Part shown: positions 29,661 to 38,280 of the stretch, piece by piece
Layout: each line of letters starts with the position of its first letter
Numbering within the stretch: the first letter of the stretch is position 1
NCBI RefSeq assembly: GCF_014836635.1
Contig: NZ_JACSQL010000009.1
Span: 1-64,000, forward strand
Source of the DNA: Paenibacillus gallinarum
GTDB taxonomy: Bacteria > Bacillota > Bacilli > Paenibacillales > Paenibacillaceae
Length of the DNA: 64,000 nt
Reading direction: 5' to 3'
Notes under the pieces: model-generated
Database searches by the model: none
Told to the model about the DNA's origin: nothing
Seen by the model: the letters and a program-made list of their open reading frames with translations, nothing else
Translations under genes and position numbers: made by a program

Positions 29661-30644
29661 GTGGATTGGCCGTTAATGTTATTGACTGGTACAACAGGTT
29701 TACCGGAAGAATCAGGTAATGGAAAGGTTGAAGAAACGGTTGAGGAAGCCGTCAGCTGGGTTCAGAAAATTACAGATGGTATATGGAATTGGTTCACAGA
29801 TGCCGACATGTGGATCGGCTACGCAGGTATACTATTACAGATTATTATCGTATTTGTTCTAACACGGATTGTTATTAAATTACTGCATGGAATTATAGAT
29901 AAATCTTTACTGAATAATGGGTCTGAAAGAAGAATAAGACTCAATACACGAAGAGTGAATACGGTTGGAGAACTCTTGAAAAATGTAGTCTCCATGGTAT
30001 GTAACTTTATTCTGGTACTACTTATTCTTAGTCAACTAGGTGTAGATTTAGCACCCGTGTTAGCCAGTGCTGGTGTACTTGGACTCGCCATTGGTTTTGG
30101 TGCACAAAGTTTAGTCAAAGACGTGATTACAGGATTCTTTATTATTCTTGAAGATCAATTCGCCGTAGGGGATGTCATTCAAACAGGTACCTTAAAAGGT
30201 ACGGTGGAGATGATTGGTCTAAGAACAACGAAGATCGTTAGTTTTACCGGAGAGGTTCATATCATCCCTAACGGAGGAATTACTACAGTTACTAACTTCT
30301 CAATGGCTAACTCAAGAGCTGTGGTAGATATTCCGATGAAAGGTGAAGAACGACTGGGTGAAGCAATGCGGCTTGTAAAAGAGGCTGTACGCGACCTCCC
30401 AGAACGTAATACCAATGTACTGACTGTTCCTGAGGTTGTTGGGATTCAGTCTATGACCACATCTGAGTATGTGATCCGTGTTGTAGCCGAGTGTCTGCCG
30501 AATATGAATAATGCAGTGCAGCGTGACATCCAGATGGATGTGAAGGAAGCTCTCGAATATCAAGAAACAGTTCGTATGGCTGAGTTAGAGAGTGCGGCAT
30601 CAAGGGAAGATGATGAGACAGGAGATGGATCGGGTGGAGCGTAA
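29661..30644 (+). CDS. Small-conductance mechanosensitive channel, MscS family (YkuT-like)
   Basis: 327 aa, GTG start after GAGGTG. Three membrane segments are seen (about 50-75, 95-125 and the pore helix 130-155). The pore-lining helix VLASAGVLGLAIGFGAQSLVKD has the Ala/Gly pattern of MscS TM3. The cytoplasmic beta domain follows (DQFAVGDVIQTGTLKGTVEMIGLRTT). It would release solutes on hypo-osmotic shock. Its end overlaps the start of the DUF951 gene. Confidence 0.92.
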   Translation: MDWPLMLLTGTTGLPEESGNGKVEETVEEAVSWVQKITDGIWNWFTDADMWIGYAGILLQIIIVFVLTRIVIKLLHGIIDKSLLNNGSERRIRLNTRRVNTVGELLKNVVSMVCNFILVLLILSQLGVDLAPVLASAGVLGLAIGFGAQSLVKDVITGFFIILEDQFAVGDVIQTGTLKGTVEMIGLRTTKIVSFTGEVHIIPNGGITTVTNFSMANSRAVVDIPMKGEERLGEAMRLVKEAVRDLPERNTNVLTVPEVVGIQSMTTSEYVIRVVAECLPNMNNAVQRDIQMDVKEALEYQETVRMAELESAASREDDETGDGSGGA

Positions 30645-30843
30645 AATTTATGGTCTTGGAGACATCGTACAGATGAAAAAACCACATCCATGTGGAAGCA
30701 ATGAGATGGAGATCATACGCATGGGAATGGATATCCGTATTAAGTGTGTTGGATGTAAGCATAGTGTGCTTGTTCCTAGAGCAAAATTCGAAAAAAACTT
30801 CAAAAAAGTACTTCGCTCATCTGAAGAGCCTCAGTCAGAATAA
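30634..30843 (+). CDS. DUF951 small zinc-ribbon-like protein (YyzM-like)
   Basis: 69 aa from GTG 30634, 9 bp after ACAGGAG; an alternative ATG at 30625 would add three residues. The family core LGDIVQMKKPHPCGSNEMEIIRMGMDIRIKCVGCKHSVLVPR has three cysteines typical of DUF951, with CVGC as a CxxC pair. It overlaps the channel gene by 11 bp, so it is translationally coupled. Function is unknown. In Bacillus it precedes ychF; no ychF is seen here. Confidence 0.88.
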   Translation: MERKIYGLGDIVQMKKPHPCGSNEMEIIRMGMDIRIKCVGCKHSVLVPRAKFEKNFKKVLRSSEEPQSE

Positions 30844-30908
30844 GAAGCAGACTGGGGCAATCTTTTCTTGCTAATAGAAGACTTTTTTGATATAATGAAT
30901 CTTGCTGC

Positions 30909-31000
30909 GGAAAGGTACCCAAGAGGTTATAAGGGGACTGACTCGAAATCAGTTAGGCGCCTCACGGCGTGCGAGGGTTCGAATCCCTCTCTTTCCGCCA
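30909..31000 (+). tRNA. trnS: tRNA-Ser (anticodon CGA)
   Basis: 92 nt with encoded CCA. The acceptor arms are GGAAAGG / TCTTTCC with discriminator G. The anticodon arm is ACTGA-CTCGAAA-TCAGT, giving CGA, which reads UCG. The long variable arm of class II tRNAs is present (CGCC...GGCG), and the T arm is GAGGG-TTCGAAT-CCCTC. It stands alone, followed by a terminator. Confidence 0.97.
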
Positions 31001-31041
31001 TTTAACTAAATGAATGAACCTAACCTAAAAATACGGACGCA

Positions 31042-31072
31042 CCTCTTACGTTTACAACGTAAGAGGTTTTTT
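31042..31072 (+). terminator. tRNA-Ser terminator
   Basis: Stem CCTCTTACGT / ACGTAAGAGG followed by six T. Confidence 0.92.
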
Positions 31073-31127
31073 CGTCTATGTGGATTTTTTTCATTTTTCG
31101 CTATAAAGAGTGTTTACTTTAGATAAA

Positions 31128-31380
31128 CCAAAAAAGGACCCTAAAGGGTCCTTCTCGGAAGGCAGTGCGTTATGGTAAAGAAAACATCTTCACGTAACAA
31201 TTCGTAAGAAACTCGGTGTACTGCAAGCAATACCAGTGCATCTGAATCCATTTATTTCATCTTCCGCACATTACCTTCCGCTTCTATTTGCCACGATCAA
31301 GACCCTCCTTTAAGCGAATGTCCGGCTCGGTCTTCAAATCATCCAACGGAACCACACCTCTCCTTGAGCACTGCCTTAAC
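31128..31380 (-). ncRNA. Candidate structured RNA with own terminator (family not recognised)
   Basis: On the minus strand a 10-bp perfect closing stem joins 31368-31377 (AAGGCAGTGC as RNA 5' arm) to 31159-31168. Inside it, 31317-31325 with 31312-31316 pair with 31264-31272 and 31279-31283 (9 bp with one mismatch, a 6-nt bulge, then 5 bp). A smaller hairpin forms near 31216-31242. An intrinsic terminator, AAGGACCC / GGGTCCTT with six T, ends at about 31128. No convincing protein is encoded: open frames on this strand are 36 codons or shorter. A -10-like CATAAT lies at about 31385-31390. It could be a regulatory RNA; 6S-like length is possible but not shown. Confidence 0.55.
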
Positions 31381-31446
31381 TGTATTATGTCCGTTAATGA
31401 GAAAAATAAACGTAAGCAGCAAATGAAATTATTTAGTTATTAATAA

Positions 31447-31641
31447 TTAATGAACCCGGGCTTTGGTGAGCTTCTTCCATTTACGATCTTTATTTGTTGT
31501 TTCCGGGAACGCATCGCCTTTTTTCAGCTTAACTCGTTTGGGGTTGTTGATCTCAGTGTGAAAACTGGCCTCCCCTACCTCGGTGTATTCTCCGTCATTT
31601 GGTGCTTTATCTCCTGGTTCGAATTCTGTTCTTTCACCCAT
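31447..31641 (-). CDS. yjzC: YjzC-family small protein
   Basis: 64 aa, ATG start 7 bp after AAGGAGGG. The sequence FEPGDKAPNDGEYTEVGE...VKLKKGDAFPETTNKDRKW matches the YjzC family of small Bacillales proteins. The function is unknown. The gene stands alone, opposite to rpsF. Its 3' end is followed by the RNA candidate on the same strand. Confidence 0.82.
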   Translation of the reverse strand: MGERTEFEPGDKAPNDGEYTEVGEASFHTEINNPKRVKLKKGDAFPETTNKDRKWKKLTKARVH

Positions 31642-31734
31642 TCGTATCCCTCCTTATATTGTAGTGCTTAATTATTGTGTGCAGATTCCATTACAATCAT
31701 GTTGGGAAATCTGATGGTAAAAGAGAACATGTGC

Positions 31735-31763
31735 TTGCACTCATATCATGAAAATGTTATATT
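31735..31763 (+). promoter_or_regulatory. rpsF operon promoter
   Basis: -35 TTGCAC (31735-31740), 17-bp spacer, -10 TATATT (31758-31763). The leader is about 70 nt. Confidence 0.78.
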
Positions 31764-31772
31764 GAAGTGGTG

Positions 31773-31834
31773 CGAGTTTATTCTCGTTCCTTGCTCTCAG
31801 CTAAGCTAGAGGGCCTTATGTCCATAAGGAGGTG
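31773..31834 (+). promoter_or_regulatory. Structured rpsF leader, possible S6:S18 autoregulatory site
   Basis: Three short hairpins precede rpsF: CGAG/CTCG (about 31774-31787), CTCT-C-AGC / GCT-AGAG, and CCTTAT / ATAAGG (31814-31829), which pairs part of the AAGGAGG ribosome-binding site. S6 with S18 is known to bind its own leader in many bacteria. The specific consensus was not verified here. Confidence 0.4.
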
Positions 31835-31841
31835 TATAGTT

Positions 31842-32126
31842 ATGCGCAAATACGAAGTGATGTACATTATTCGTCCTGATATTGAACAAGAAGCTGTTCA
31901 AGCTGCAGTCGAAAAATTCCAAGGCATCATCTCCAATGGCGGGGAAATTACAAAACATGATGTTTTGGGTAAACGCCGTCTTGCGTATGAGATTAAGAAA
32001 TTCCGTGATGGTCACTATGTGTTGGTTAACTTCAACGCTGAACCAGCTGTCGTTTCCGAGTTGGAACGTCTCATGAAAATTTCTGACGAAGTAATTCGTT
32101 ATCTCATCACGAACGATGTTGCTTAA
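31842..32126 (+). CDS. rpsF: 30S ribosomal protein S6
   Basis: 94 aa from ATG 31842 with AAGGAGG 8 bp upstream. Upstream in-frame codons lack a site and would give an atypical N-terminus. S6 begins MRKYEVMYIIRPDIEQEAV and carries ISNGGEITKHDVLGKRRLAYEIKKFRDGHYVLVNFNAE, typical of the family; it binds S18 in the 30S platform. It opens the rpsF-ssb-rpsR operon. Confidence 0.98.
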   Translation: MRKYEVMYIIRPDIEQEAVQAAVEKFQGIISNGGEITKHDVLGKRRLAYEIKKFRDGHYVLVNFNAEPAVVSELERLMKISDEVIRYLITNDVA

Positions 32127-32177
32127 TCCGTAAAACATGATTTTTGTAATAATTACGCTCAGAAGGAGGGGATTAGA

Positions 32178-32663
32178 TTGTTGAACCGAGTCATTCTGAT
32201 TGGCCGGTTAACCCGTGACCCTGAATTACGTTATACTCCTGCTGGAGTAGCCGTGACTCAATTCACGCTTGCTGTAGACCGACCGTTTACAAGTCAAGGT
32301 GGAGAACGGGAAGCTGATTTTATACCGGTCGTTACCTGGAGACAGCTAGCGGAAACTTGTGCAAATTATTTGCGTAAAGGCCGTCTTACAGCCGTCGAGG
32401 GACGCATTCAAGTACGTAATTATGAGAATAATGAAGGTAAACGTGTATACGTTACTGAAGTTATCGCTGATAACGTTCGTTTCTTGGAATCTAGCCGTGA
32501 TGGTGGTAACACAAATAGCGGTGGAACTGTGCGTGAAGAGCCTTCATTCGGAGGCGGCGGCAACGGTAACCGAGGGAACAATAATTTCTCACGGAACAAT
32601 CAGGATCCTTTTTCGGATGACGGTAAACCGATTGATATTTCGGATGATGATTTGCCATTTTAA
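32178..32663 (+). CDS. ssb: Single-stranded DNA-binding protein
   Basis: 161 aa, TTG start after GAAGGAGGG. The OB fold (1-110) contains [37 protein letters not shown] and [14 protein letters not shown] Gly/Asn-rich linker follows, and the acidic tip DISDDDLPF recruits partner proteins. Its place between rpsF and rpsR marks it as the main replicative SSB. Confidence 0.98.
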   Translation: MLNRVILIGRLTRDPELRYTPAGVAVTQFTLAVDRPFTSQGGEREADFIPVVTWRQLAETCANYLRKGRLTAVEGRIQVRNYENNEGKRVYVTEVIADNVRFLESSRDGGNTNSGGTVREEPSFGGGGNGNRGNNNFSRNNQDPFSDDGKPIDISDDDLPF

Positions 32664-32682
32664 TTAGGAAGGACTGAATAGC

Positions 32683-32952
32683 ATGGGCTTCAAACAAAGA
32701 GAAGGCGGAGACGATAAAAGACCGGCACGCCGCGGTGGCCGTAATAAACGTCGTAAAGTTTGTTTCTTCACTGTTAACAAAATTACTCACATTGACTATA
32801 AAGATACGGACCTGCTTCGTAAATTTATCAGTGAACGCGGAAAAATTTTGCCACGTCGTGTTACTGGCACGAGTGCAAAATACCAACGCATGCTGACGAT
32901 TGCGATCAAACGCTCCCGTCAAATCGCATTGCTTCCGTACACAACTGAATAG
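32683..32952 (+). CDS. rpsR: 30S ribosomal protein S18
   Basis: 89 aa, basic. The core [48 protein letters not shown] is typical. A single cysteine is seen (KVCFFTV). It follows ssb by 19 bp and ends at a strong terminator, closing the operon. Confidence 0.98.
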   Translation: MGFKQREGGDDKRPARRGGRNKRRKVCFFTVNKITHIDYKDTDLLRKFISERGKILPRRVTGTSAKYQRMLTIAIKRSRQIALLPYTTE

Positions 32953-32972
32953 TTTCAGGTTCAGTGATCGAG

Positions 32973-33006
32973 AACAACCTGCTGTTTACAGCAGGTTGTT
33001 TTTTTT
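32973..33006 (+). terminator. rpsR terminator
   Basis: Stem AACAACCTGCTG / CAGCAGGTTGTT followed by a run of T. Confidence 0.93.
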
Positions 33007-33138
33007 GTTTAATAATTACATATGATTCTCTGTTCTAATATATAAAGTAACTATTAACTATGGAAATATTGGTATAACGTTGTGATCGTCCTAACACACA
33101 AAATATAATGATAGGATAGATAAAATATAGGAGTGGTT

Positions 33139-33762
33139 ATGAGAAGGCAAACACATCAAAGACGCGGGACTTCAGGACGTTTATTTTTAATGCTGTTGCT
33201 CTTGGGACTTGTATATTATATTTCGCAGTCGGACACTTTCCGTATTAATTGGAGCCTTCCTTTTTTTAGAGAGGTAGAAGAAGAACAGTTTGAAGTAACT
33301 GGATTACACCCGGTTGTTGCCGAAAAGCAAAATCAGTTAGTAGAACGAGCAAGAAAGAGCGGAATAAAGATTGTCATAACAGAAGGATACCGAAGTGAAG
33401 AGAGACAAGATGAGCTCTTTGAACAAGGACGATCGACAGCTGGACAAATTGTAACTTCTGCTAGAGGCGGGGAATCCTATCATAATTATGGACTGGCTAT
33501 TGATTTTGCAATTAGGGTCTCAGAAGACAAGGTTATATGGGATATAGATTATGATGGGAATGGAAATGGAAAGTCAGATTGGATGGAGATTGTAGATATC
33601 GCTAAAGAACTCGGATTTGAATGGGGAGGCGATTGGATCAGTTTTCCGGACTATCCTCATCTTCAGTATGATTTTGGCTATAGTATAGCTGAATTGCAAC
33701 GCGGTAAAAGACCACCAGGTTATGAACTAAATGCTAAAGATCTAGAAGCAAGTGAAGATTAA
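33139..33762 (+). CDS. Membrane-anchored M15 peptidase (CwlK/VanY-like)
   Basis: 207 aa from ATG 33139; GGAG lies 5 bp upstream and a GTG at 33133 overlaps it. One membrane anchor (about 14-30) is followed by a zinc peptidase domain. Ligands are H115 and D122 in SYHNYGLAIDFA and H174 in DYPHLQYD. These fit M15C enzymes that cut L-Ala-D-Glu in peptidoglycan; a D,D-carboxypeptidase role is the alternative. A loop DYDGNGNGKSDW (137-148) resembles an EF-hand calcium loop, as often seen in this family. It stands alone, with its own terminator. Confidence 0.85.
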   Translation: MRRQTHQRRGTSGRLFLMLLLLGLVYYISQSDTFRINWSLPFFREVEEEQFEVTGLHPVVAEKQNQLVERARKSGIKIVITEGYRSEERQDELFEQGRSTAGQIVTSARGGESYHNYGLAIDFAIRVSEDKVIWDIDYDGNGNGKSDWMEIVDIAKELGFEWGGDWISFPDYPHLQYDFGYSIAELQRGKRPPGYELNAKDLEASED

Positions 33763-33811
33763 ATTGAAAATAGCATGAAAAGATATTAGTAATTTATCTT
33801 AAATTATATCT

Positions 33812-33838
33812 GGTCCTGCCAAAGCAGGGCCTTTTTTT
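33812..33838 (+). terminator. Terminator after the M15 peptidase gene
   Basis: Stem GGTCCTGC / GCAGGGCC with loop CAAA (one G-U) followed by seven T. Confidence 0.9.
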
Positions 33839-33849
33839 ATTTTCTGAAA

Positions 33850-34552
33850 TCTTTCACAAGATGTTTACAATTCATTGTAGATTCCACTTGAAATAACGAA
33901 GTAGAATTGTATAATAGGAAAAAAGTTCTAAAAAGAAGTTAATTAGCCTCGTTTCATTTACACCAACCAAAAGTCGTCCTCTTCTAAACGATAACGCTAA
34001 AAAACATGAAGTCTAGAATTAGTATGCGTTATGTTTACTTACACCAACCTTCATTTCTTATTTTATTTGTAATATATATGTTATATATATGCAATAATTT
34101 CATGAAATATAACAATACACTATCATCTATTAAATAACATACACACTCCCAAAAATTAACACATATCCCTAATAAATAAAAATAAACGCTAAGTATCAAT
34201 AAAATGTAAAAAAAGATTGACGTTAGTAAAATTTACACGTATCATTACAATAAATTATTTAATACCAATAAATAGGATCATATTACATTTATTGACCGAT
34301 GGTCTAAAAGTATGCATCTCTAGTACTACGTTTACACTAATTCTATTTATATTTATAACCTCACTTCAAGAATATTCTACATATATAGATCCATATACAT
34401 GTATATACCATCCATTATTTCAAACCTACTCACTTTGTTTCCCTAGCATCATGGTCAGTCTTTCTTAGTAACTCTGTAATTATTCATGGATAATTTTCAT
34501 ATATTTTATCCTGATAATTTATAAACATTATGATTTTACGAGGAGGATTTTC
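33850..34552 (+). other. Long A/T-rich intergenic leader before the oligopeptide transporter
   Basis: About 700 bp without a credible gene. TTACACCAACC occurs twice (33958-33968 and 34039-34049), 81 bp apart. A promoter with TTGACG (34217-34222), 17-bp spacer and TATCAT (34240-34245) would give a leader of about 300 nt. A weak CodY-like string AATTTTCATATATTT lies at about 34492, with three mismatches to consensus. No riboswitch was recognised. Confidence 0.5.
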
Positions 34553-36295
34553 ATGAGAAAGAGATTTTCGCTAATGCTAGTGATCATGCTTATGCTGGTA
34601 ACGGTACTTGCAGCATGCGCTGGCGGACAAACGGCAGAACCAACTCCGGGGGAAACACCAACACCACCAGCAGAGACACCAGAGACACCTGCTGAAGATG
34701 CTACACAGAACGATGGTTTGTTTGAAGCAACAGACTTGTCACTAAATCCACCAACGGCCACAGAACGTAAAGATACGTTGATTGTAGGGGTAACTTCTCC
34801 TAAGGGTGTATTTAACCCACTTTTCCAAGATTCTGCTTATGATGATATGGTTAACATTATTCTATTTGATTTCTTCCAAACCATGAACGGTGATGGAACA
34901 TATTCTCTTCATTTAGCAGACAGCATTGATGTTAGTGAAGATGGTTTGAAATATACTTTCAAACTAAAACCAGGTGTGACTTATACAGATGGAACACCAG
35001 TAACGGTTAAAGATTTCTATTTTTCTCTAAAAGTTCTTCATGACAAGAGTTATGATGGACCGTCCGATGCATTGTCTTACAAGATTAAAGGCGGACAAGA
35101 CTATTACGACGGTAAAGCTAGCGAAATCTCTGGCGTGACGATCGTAGATGAGAACACTGTAGAAGTAGAAGTTACTGAAGTTACAGCTCTTACTAAAGAC
35201 TTCTTAGGCTCGGTTCCTTTCCTTCCAGAAGCTTACTACGGTAAAGACTATAAACAAGGTAACGTGGAATCTGTAAAAGCATTGAACGACAAGCCACTAG
35301 GTTCGGGTCAGTATATTATGAAATCCTTCCAACCAGGTCAACAAGTTATATTTGAGGCGAATGAGAACTACTTTGCTGGTGCACCGAAAATCAAAAATGT
35401 AATTTACAAATCGACTACAGATGAAACTAAACTTGCTATGCTTAACACAGGCGAGATCGATATGGACATGGTAACTGTAAATGAAGATAACATTGAGGAA
35501 CTTCAATCCTATGGTTTCTTGAACATTAATGTCTTCCCTACTAACGGTTATGGATATGTAGGTATCAACCATGAAAAAGAAAAATTTAAAGACCCTGCAG
35601 TTCGTCAAGCATTGGTATATGGTTTGAATCGTGCTGAAATTGTAGAAGCTGTTTACGGTAAATTTGCAGACGTCATTAATATTCCACAGTCCAAACAATC
35701 TTGGGCTTATACTGACGAAGGAATTGAAGCTTATGCATTTGACACAGAAAAAGCAAAATCATTGTTAGATGAAGCGGGCTGGACAGTAGGTGCAGACGGT
35801 ATTCGTGAAAAAGATGGAGAGAAATTTGAAATTGATTTCTCTGGTACTGCTGAAAACCCAGTAGTTGATGCTATCTTGCCAATTATGACTGCTAACTATC
35901 AAGATCTTGGAATTAAGTTAAATGCAGAAAAACTTGATTTCAATGCAATCCTAGATAAAACAGATAAGGGCGATTTCGATATGTTCTTCATGGCATGGGG
36001 ACTTACTCCAGATCCAGATGGAACAGTATATACAACGGGCGGAGCACAAAACCGAGTGAAATACTCTAACGAAGCTTATGATGCGTTGATGAAACAAGGT
36101 AAAAAAGAACTTAATCAAGAGAAACGTAAAGAAATCTACGCACAGGCTTACCAAGAACTTAACAAAGATATCCCTGATATTCTGATGTACCAAAGAAGAG
36201 ATGCTTGGGCTGTTAATGGTCGTGTAACTGGACTTGAGATTACTCCTTATAAAGACTTCACATATTCTCTTTATCAAGCGGAACTGGCACAATAA
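34553..36295 (+). CDS. oppA: Oligopeptide ABC transporter substrate-binding lipoprotein
   Basis: 580 aa. The signal peptide ends in the lipobox VLAAC (Cys about residue 22), followed by a Pro/Thr-rich linker (30-50). It is an SBP family 5 domain with ADSIDVSEDGLKYTFKLKPGVTYTDGTPVTVKDFYFSLKVL, typical of OppA/DppA. It captures peptides outside the membrane and hands them to the permease pair encoded next. ATG start after GAGGAGG. A perfect 14-bp hairpin separates it from oppB. Peptide size or specificity cannot be read from sequence; nickel or dipeptide use is an alternative. Confidence 0.9.
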   Translation: MRKRFSLMLVIMLMLVTVLAACAGGQTAEPTPGETPTPPAETPETPAEDATQNDGLFEATDLSLNPPTATERKDTLIVGVTSPKGVFNPLFQDSAYDDMVNIILFDFFQTMNGDGTYSLHLADSIDVSEDGLKYTFKLKPGVTYTDGTPVTVKDFYFSLKVLHDKSYDGPSDALSYKIKGGQDYYDGKASEISGVTIVDENTVEVEVTEVTALTKDFLGSVPFLPEAYYGKDYKQGNVESVKALNDKPLGSGQYIMKSFQPGQQVIFEANENYFAGAPKIKNVIYKSTTDETKLAMLNTGEIDMDMVTVNEDNIEELQSYGFLNINVFPTNGYGYVGINHEKEKFKDPAVRQALVYGLNRAEIVEAVYGKFADVINIPQSKQSWAYTDEGIEAYAFDTEKAKSLLDEAGWTVGADGIREKDGEKFEIDFSGTAENPVVDAILPIMTANYQDLGIKLNAEKLDFNAILDKTDKGDFDMFFMAWGLTPDPDGTVYTTGGAQNRVKYSNEAYDALMKQGKKELNQEKRKEIYAQAYQELNKDIPDILMYQRRDAWAVNGRVTGLEITPYKDFTYSLYQAELAQ

Positions 36296-36312
36296 TTTAA
36301 CTGCATGATTAT

Positions 36313-36346
36313 GATAAGCTCAGCTCATTAAAGAGCTGAGCTTATC
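36313..36346 (+). repeat. Perfect 14-bp hairpin between oppA and oppB
   Basis: GATAAGCTCAGCTC / GAGCTGAGCTTATC with loop ATTAAA. No T run follows, so it is more likely an mRNA-stabilising or processing hairpin that raises binding-protein yield than a full terminator. Confidence 0.75.
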
Positions 36347-36370
36347 CACTTATAATCCGGGAGGAATATT

Positions 36371-37333
36371 ATGAAGCAGTACATTATCCGGAGGCTGCTG
36401 CAGATGATTCCGACGATGATCGGTATCAGCATAATTGTTTTTGCAATTACAGCACTCATTCCAGGAGACTATATTACAGCTCAGCAAAATCCGAATATGA
36501 CTGCGGAAAAGGCTCAGCAATTACGAGAGATATATGGTCTCGATAAAGGTGTCGTTGATAGGTACTTTACATGGGTAGGACATATGATTACCGGTAATAT
36601 GGGGGACTCACTTCAACATAAAAGACCCGTTACTGATGTCATTGGAGATTATGTGTGGAATTCATTTATCATTGCATTTTTCAGTCTAATGTTTAGTTGG
36701 ATTATAGCTATTTTTACAGGAGTTTTATCAGCCAAATTTCAATATTCATTTTTCGATAAGATTGTTACGCTCTTTGTATTCTTATGTATGTCATTACCCT
36801 CTTTTTTCTTAGGACTCGTTTTAATTAAATTCTTAGCTGTTGATTTAAAACTATTCCCTGTAGGAGGAATGACAACTGCAGGCCAGCCTGGTTCTACATG
36901 GGATTATATTTTAGATGTAGCTAATCATATGTTTATGCCTGTTCTTGTGCTCACCATGCTCAGTACTGGATCACTAACGCGTTATTTCAGAACGAGTATG
37001 CTTGAGGTGATACGTCAGGATTATATTCGTACAGCCCGTGCAAAAGGTCTGAAGGAAAGAACGGTAATTTTCAAACACGCACTTCGAAATGCAATGCTTC
37101 CTGCGATTACGTTGATGGGTCTAGAACTTCCAGGGTTATTTGGAGGAGCAATCATATTAGAGAAGATTTTCGTTTGGCCTGGTGTAGGACAAGTTTATCT
37201 GGAGTCGATTACGATGAGGGATTATCCATTTATGCTTGGATTCACTATATTCTTAGCGGTTCTTACATTACTCGGAACTTTGCTATCCGATGTTCTCTAT
37301 GGGGTTGCTGATCCTAGAATACGTTTAAAGTAG
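36371..37333 (+). CDS. oppB: Oligopeptide ABC transporter permease (OppB type)
   Basis: 320 aa, six membrane segments. The N-terminus MKQYIIRRLLQMIPTMIGISIIVFAI is typical of OppB/DppB. The cytoplasmic EAA loop (VIRQDYIRTARAKGLKERTVIFKHALRNAMLP) contacts the ATPases. Second gene of the five-gene operon, 75 bp after oppA, with GGGAGG before its ATG. Confidence 0.93.
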   Translation: MKQYIIRRLLQMIPTMIGISIIVFAITALIPGDYITAQQNPNMTAEKAQQLREIYGLDKGVVDRYFTWVGHMITGNMGDSLQHKRPVTDVIGDYVWNSFIIAFFSLMFSWIIAIFTGVLSAKFQYSFFDKIVTLFVFLCMSLPSFFLGLVLIKFLAVDLKLFPVGGMTTAGQPGSTWDYILDVANHMFMPVLVLTMLSTGSLTRYFRTSMLEVIRQDYIRTARAKGLKERTVIFKHALRNAMLPAITLMGLELPGLFGGAIILEKIFVWPGVGQVYLESITMRDYPFMLGFTIFLAVLTLLGTLLSDVLYGVADPRIRLK

Positions 37334-37345
37334 GAGGAGATTTCA

Positions 37346-38269
37346 TTGTCAATAGAGGCTGCACCATTAAATACGAATGCTCAAGCTCCAGTTAAGCAGC
37401 CAGATTCCCCATGGCGTGTAGCAGTACGTCGTTTTACCCGTAATCGGCTTGCTGTAGGTGGACTTTTTATTCTAGTACTAATGATCATTATTTGTATATT
37501 TGGTCCCATGATTTCACCATATAGTTTAAATGATTATAAGGTAATCGACAAAAATAAAGCTCCGTATGCGGAGCACTGGTTAGGGACTGATAAGCTCGGA
37601 AGAGACATTCTGCTTCGTGTAATGTTAGCAGGACGTGTATCTATTATGGTAGGTATTATTGCTACTGCAATCACTGTAATTTTAGGTTCGATCATGGGTG
37701 CATTAGCTGGTTTTTACAGAAATTTTGTGGATACGATTATTATGCGTGTTTGTGAGATTTTTATGTCTTTGCCGTCCTTGCCGCTTCTTATTATCTTAGG
37801 GGCAGTTCTTTCTGATATGAAAGTTGATCCTAAGGATCGAATTTATTATCTAATGCTTATTATGGGGATTCTCGCATGGCCGTATCTGGCTCGCTTGGTC
37901 CGTGGTCAGATTCTGACGCTGCGAGAGCAGGAATTTATGCAGGCTACTGAAGCACTCGGGCTTCGTGATCGTCGCAAAATTTTTAAACATCTACTGCCTA
38001 ATACCATTCCAATTATTATCGTATCAGCAACGCTTGGAGTCGCAGGTGCCATTATATCGGAGTCTACCCTTAGTTATCTAGGACTTGGTGTTGTTCCACC
38101 AACCCCATCTTGGGGCAATATGATCTCCGAAGCAAATGGACTGATTGAGTTCCGAAAGAGACCTTGGGTCTGGATTCCACCAGGTATGTGTATTCTGATT
38201 ACCGTAGTATCGATTAACTTGATTGGTGACGGGCTACGCGATGCGCTCGATCCTAAAATGAAAAAGTAG
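37346..38269 (+). CDS. oppC: Oligopeptide ABC transporter permease (OppC type)
   Basis: 307 aa, TTG start after AGGAGGAG. An N-terminal cytoplasmic stretch (1-30) with SPWRVAVRRFTRNRLAVGG is followed by six membrane segments. The EAA loop is REQEFMQATEALGLRDRRKIFKHLLPN. The family motif HWLGTDKLGRDILLRVMLAGRVS is clear. It starts 12 bp after oppB. Confidence 0.93.
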   Translation: MSIEAAPLNTNAQAPVKQPDSPWRVAVRRFTRNRLAVGGLFILVLMIIICIFGPMISPYSLNDYKVIDKNKAPYAEHWLGTDKLGRDILLRVMLAGRVSIMVGIIATAITVILGSIMGALAGFYRNFVDTIIMRVCEIFMSLPSLPLLIILGAVLSDMKVDPKDRIYYLMLIMGILAWPYLARLVRGQILTLREQEFMQATEALGLRDRRKIFKHLLPNTIPIIIVSATLGVAGAIISESTLSYLGLGVVPPTPSWGNMISEANGLIEFRKRPWVWIPPGMCILITVVSINLIGDGLRDALDPKMKK

Positions 38270-38280
38270 GAGATGCGAAG

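Noticed and set aside
31140-31255. A 36-codon frame within the minus-strand RNA candidate
   Set aside because: It ends inside the terminator stem and has no clear ribosome-binding site.
34217-34468. An 83-codon open frame in the oppA leader
   Set aside because: No ribosome-binding site, starts at a probable promoter -35, and its composition reflects AT-rich DNA.
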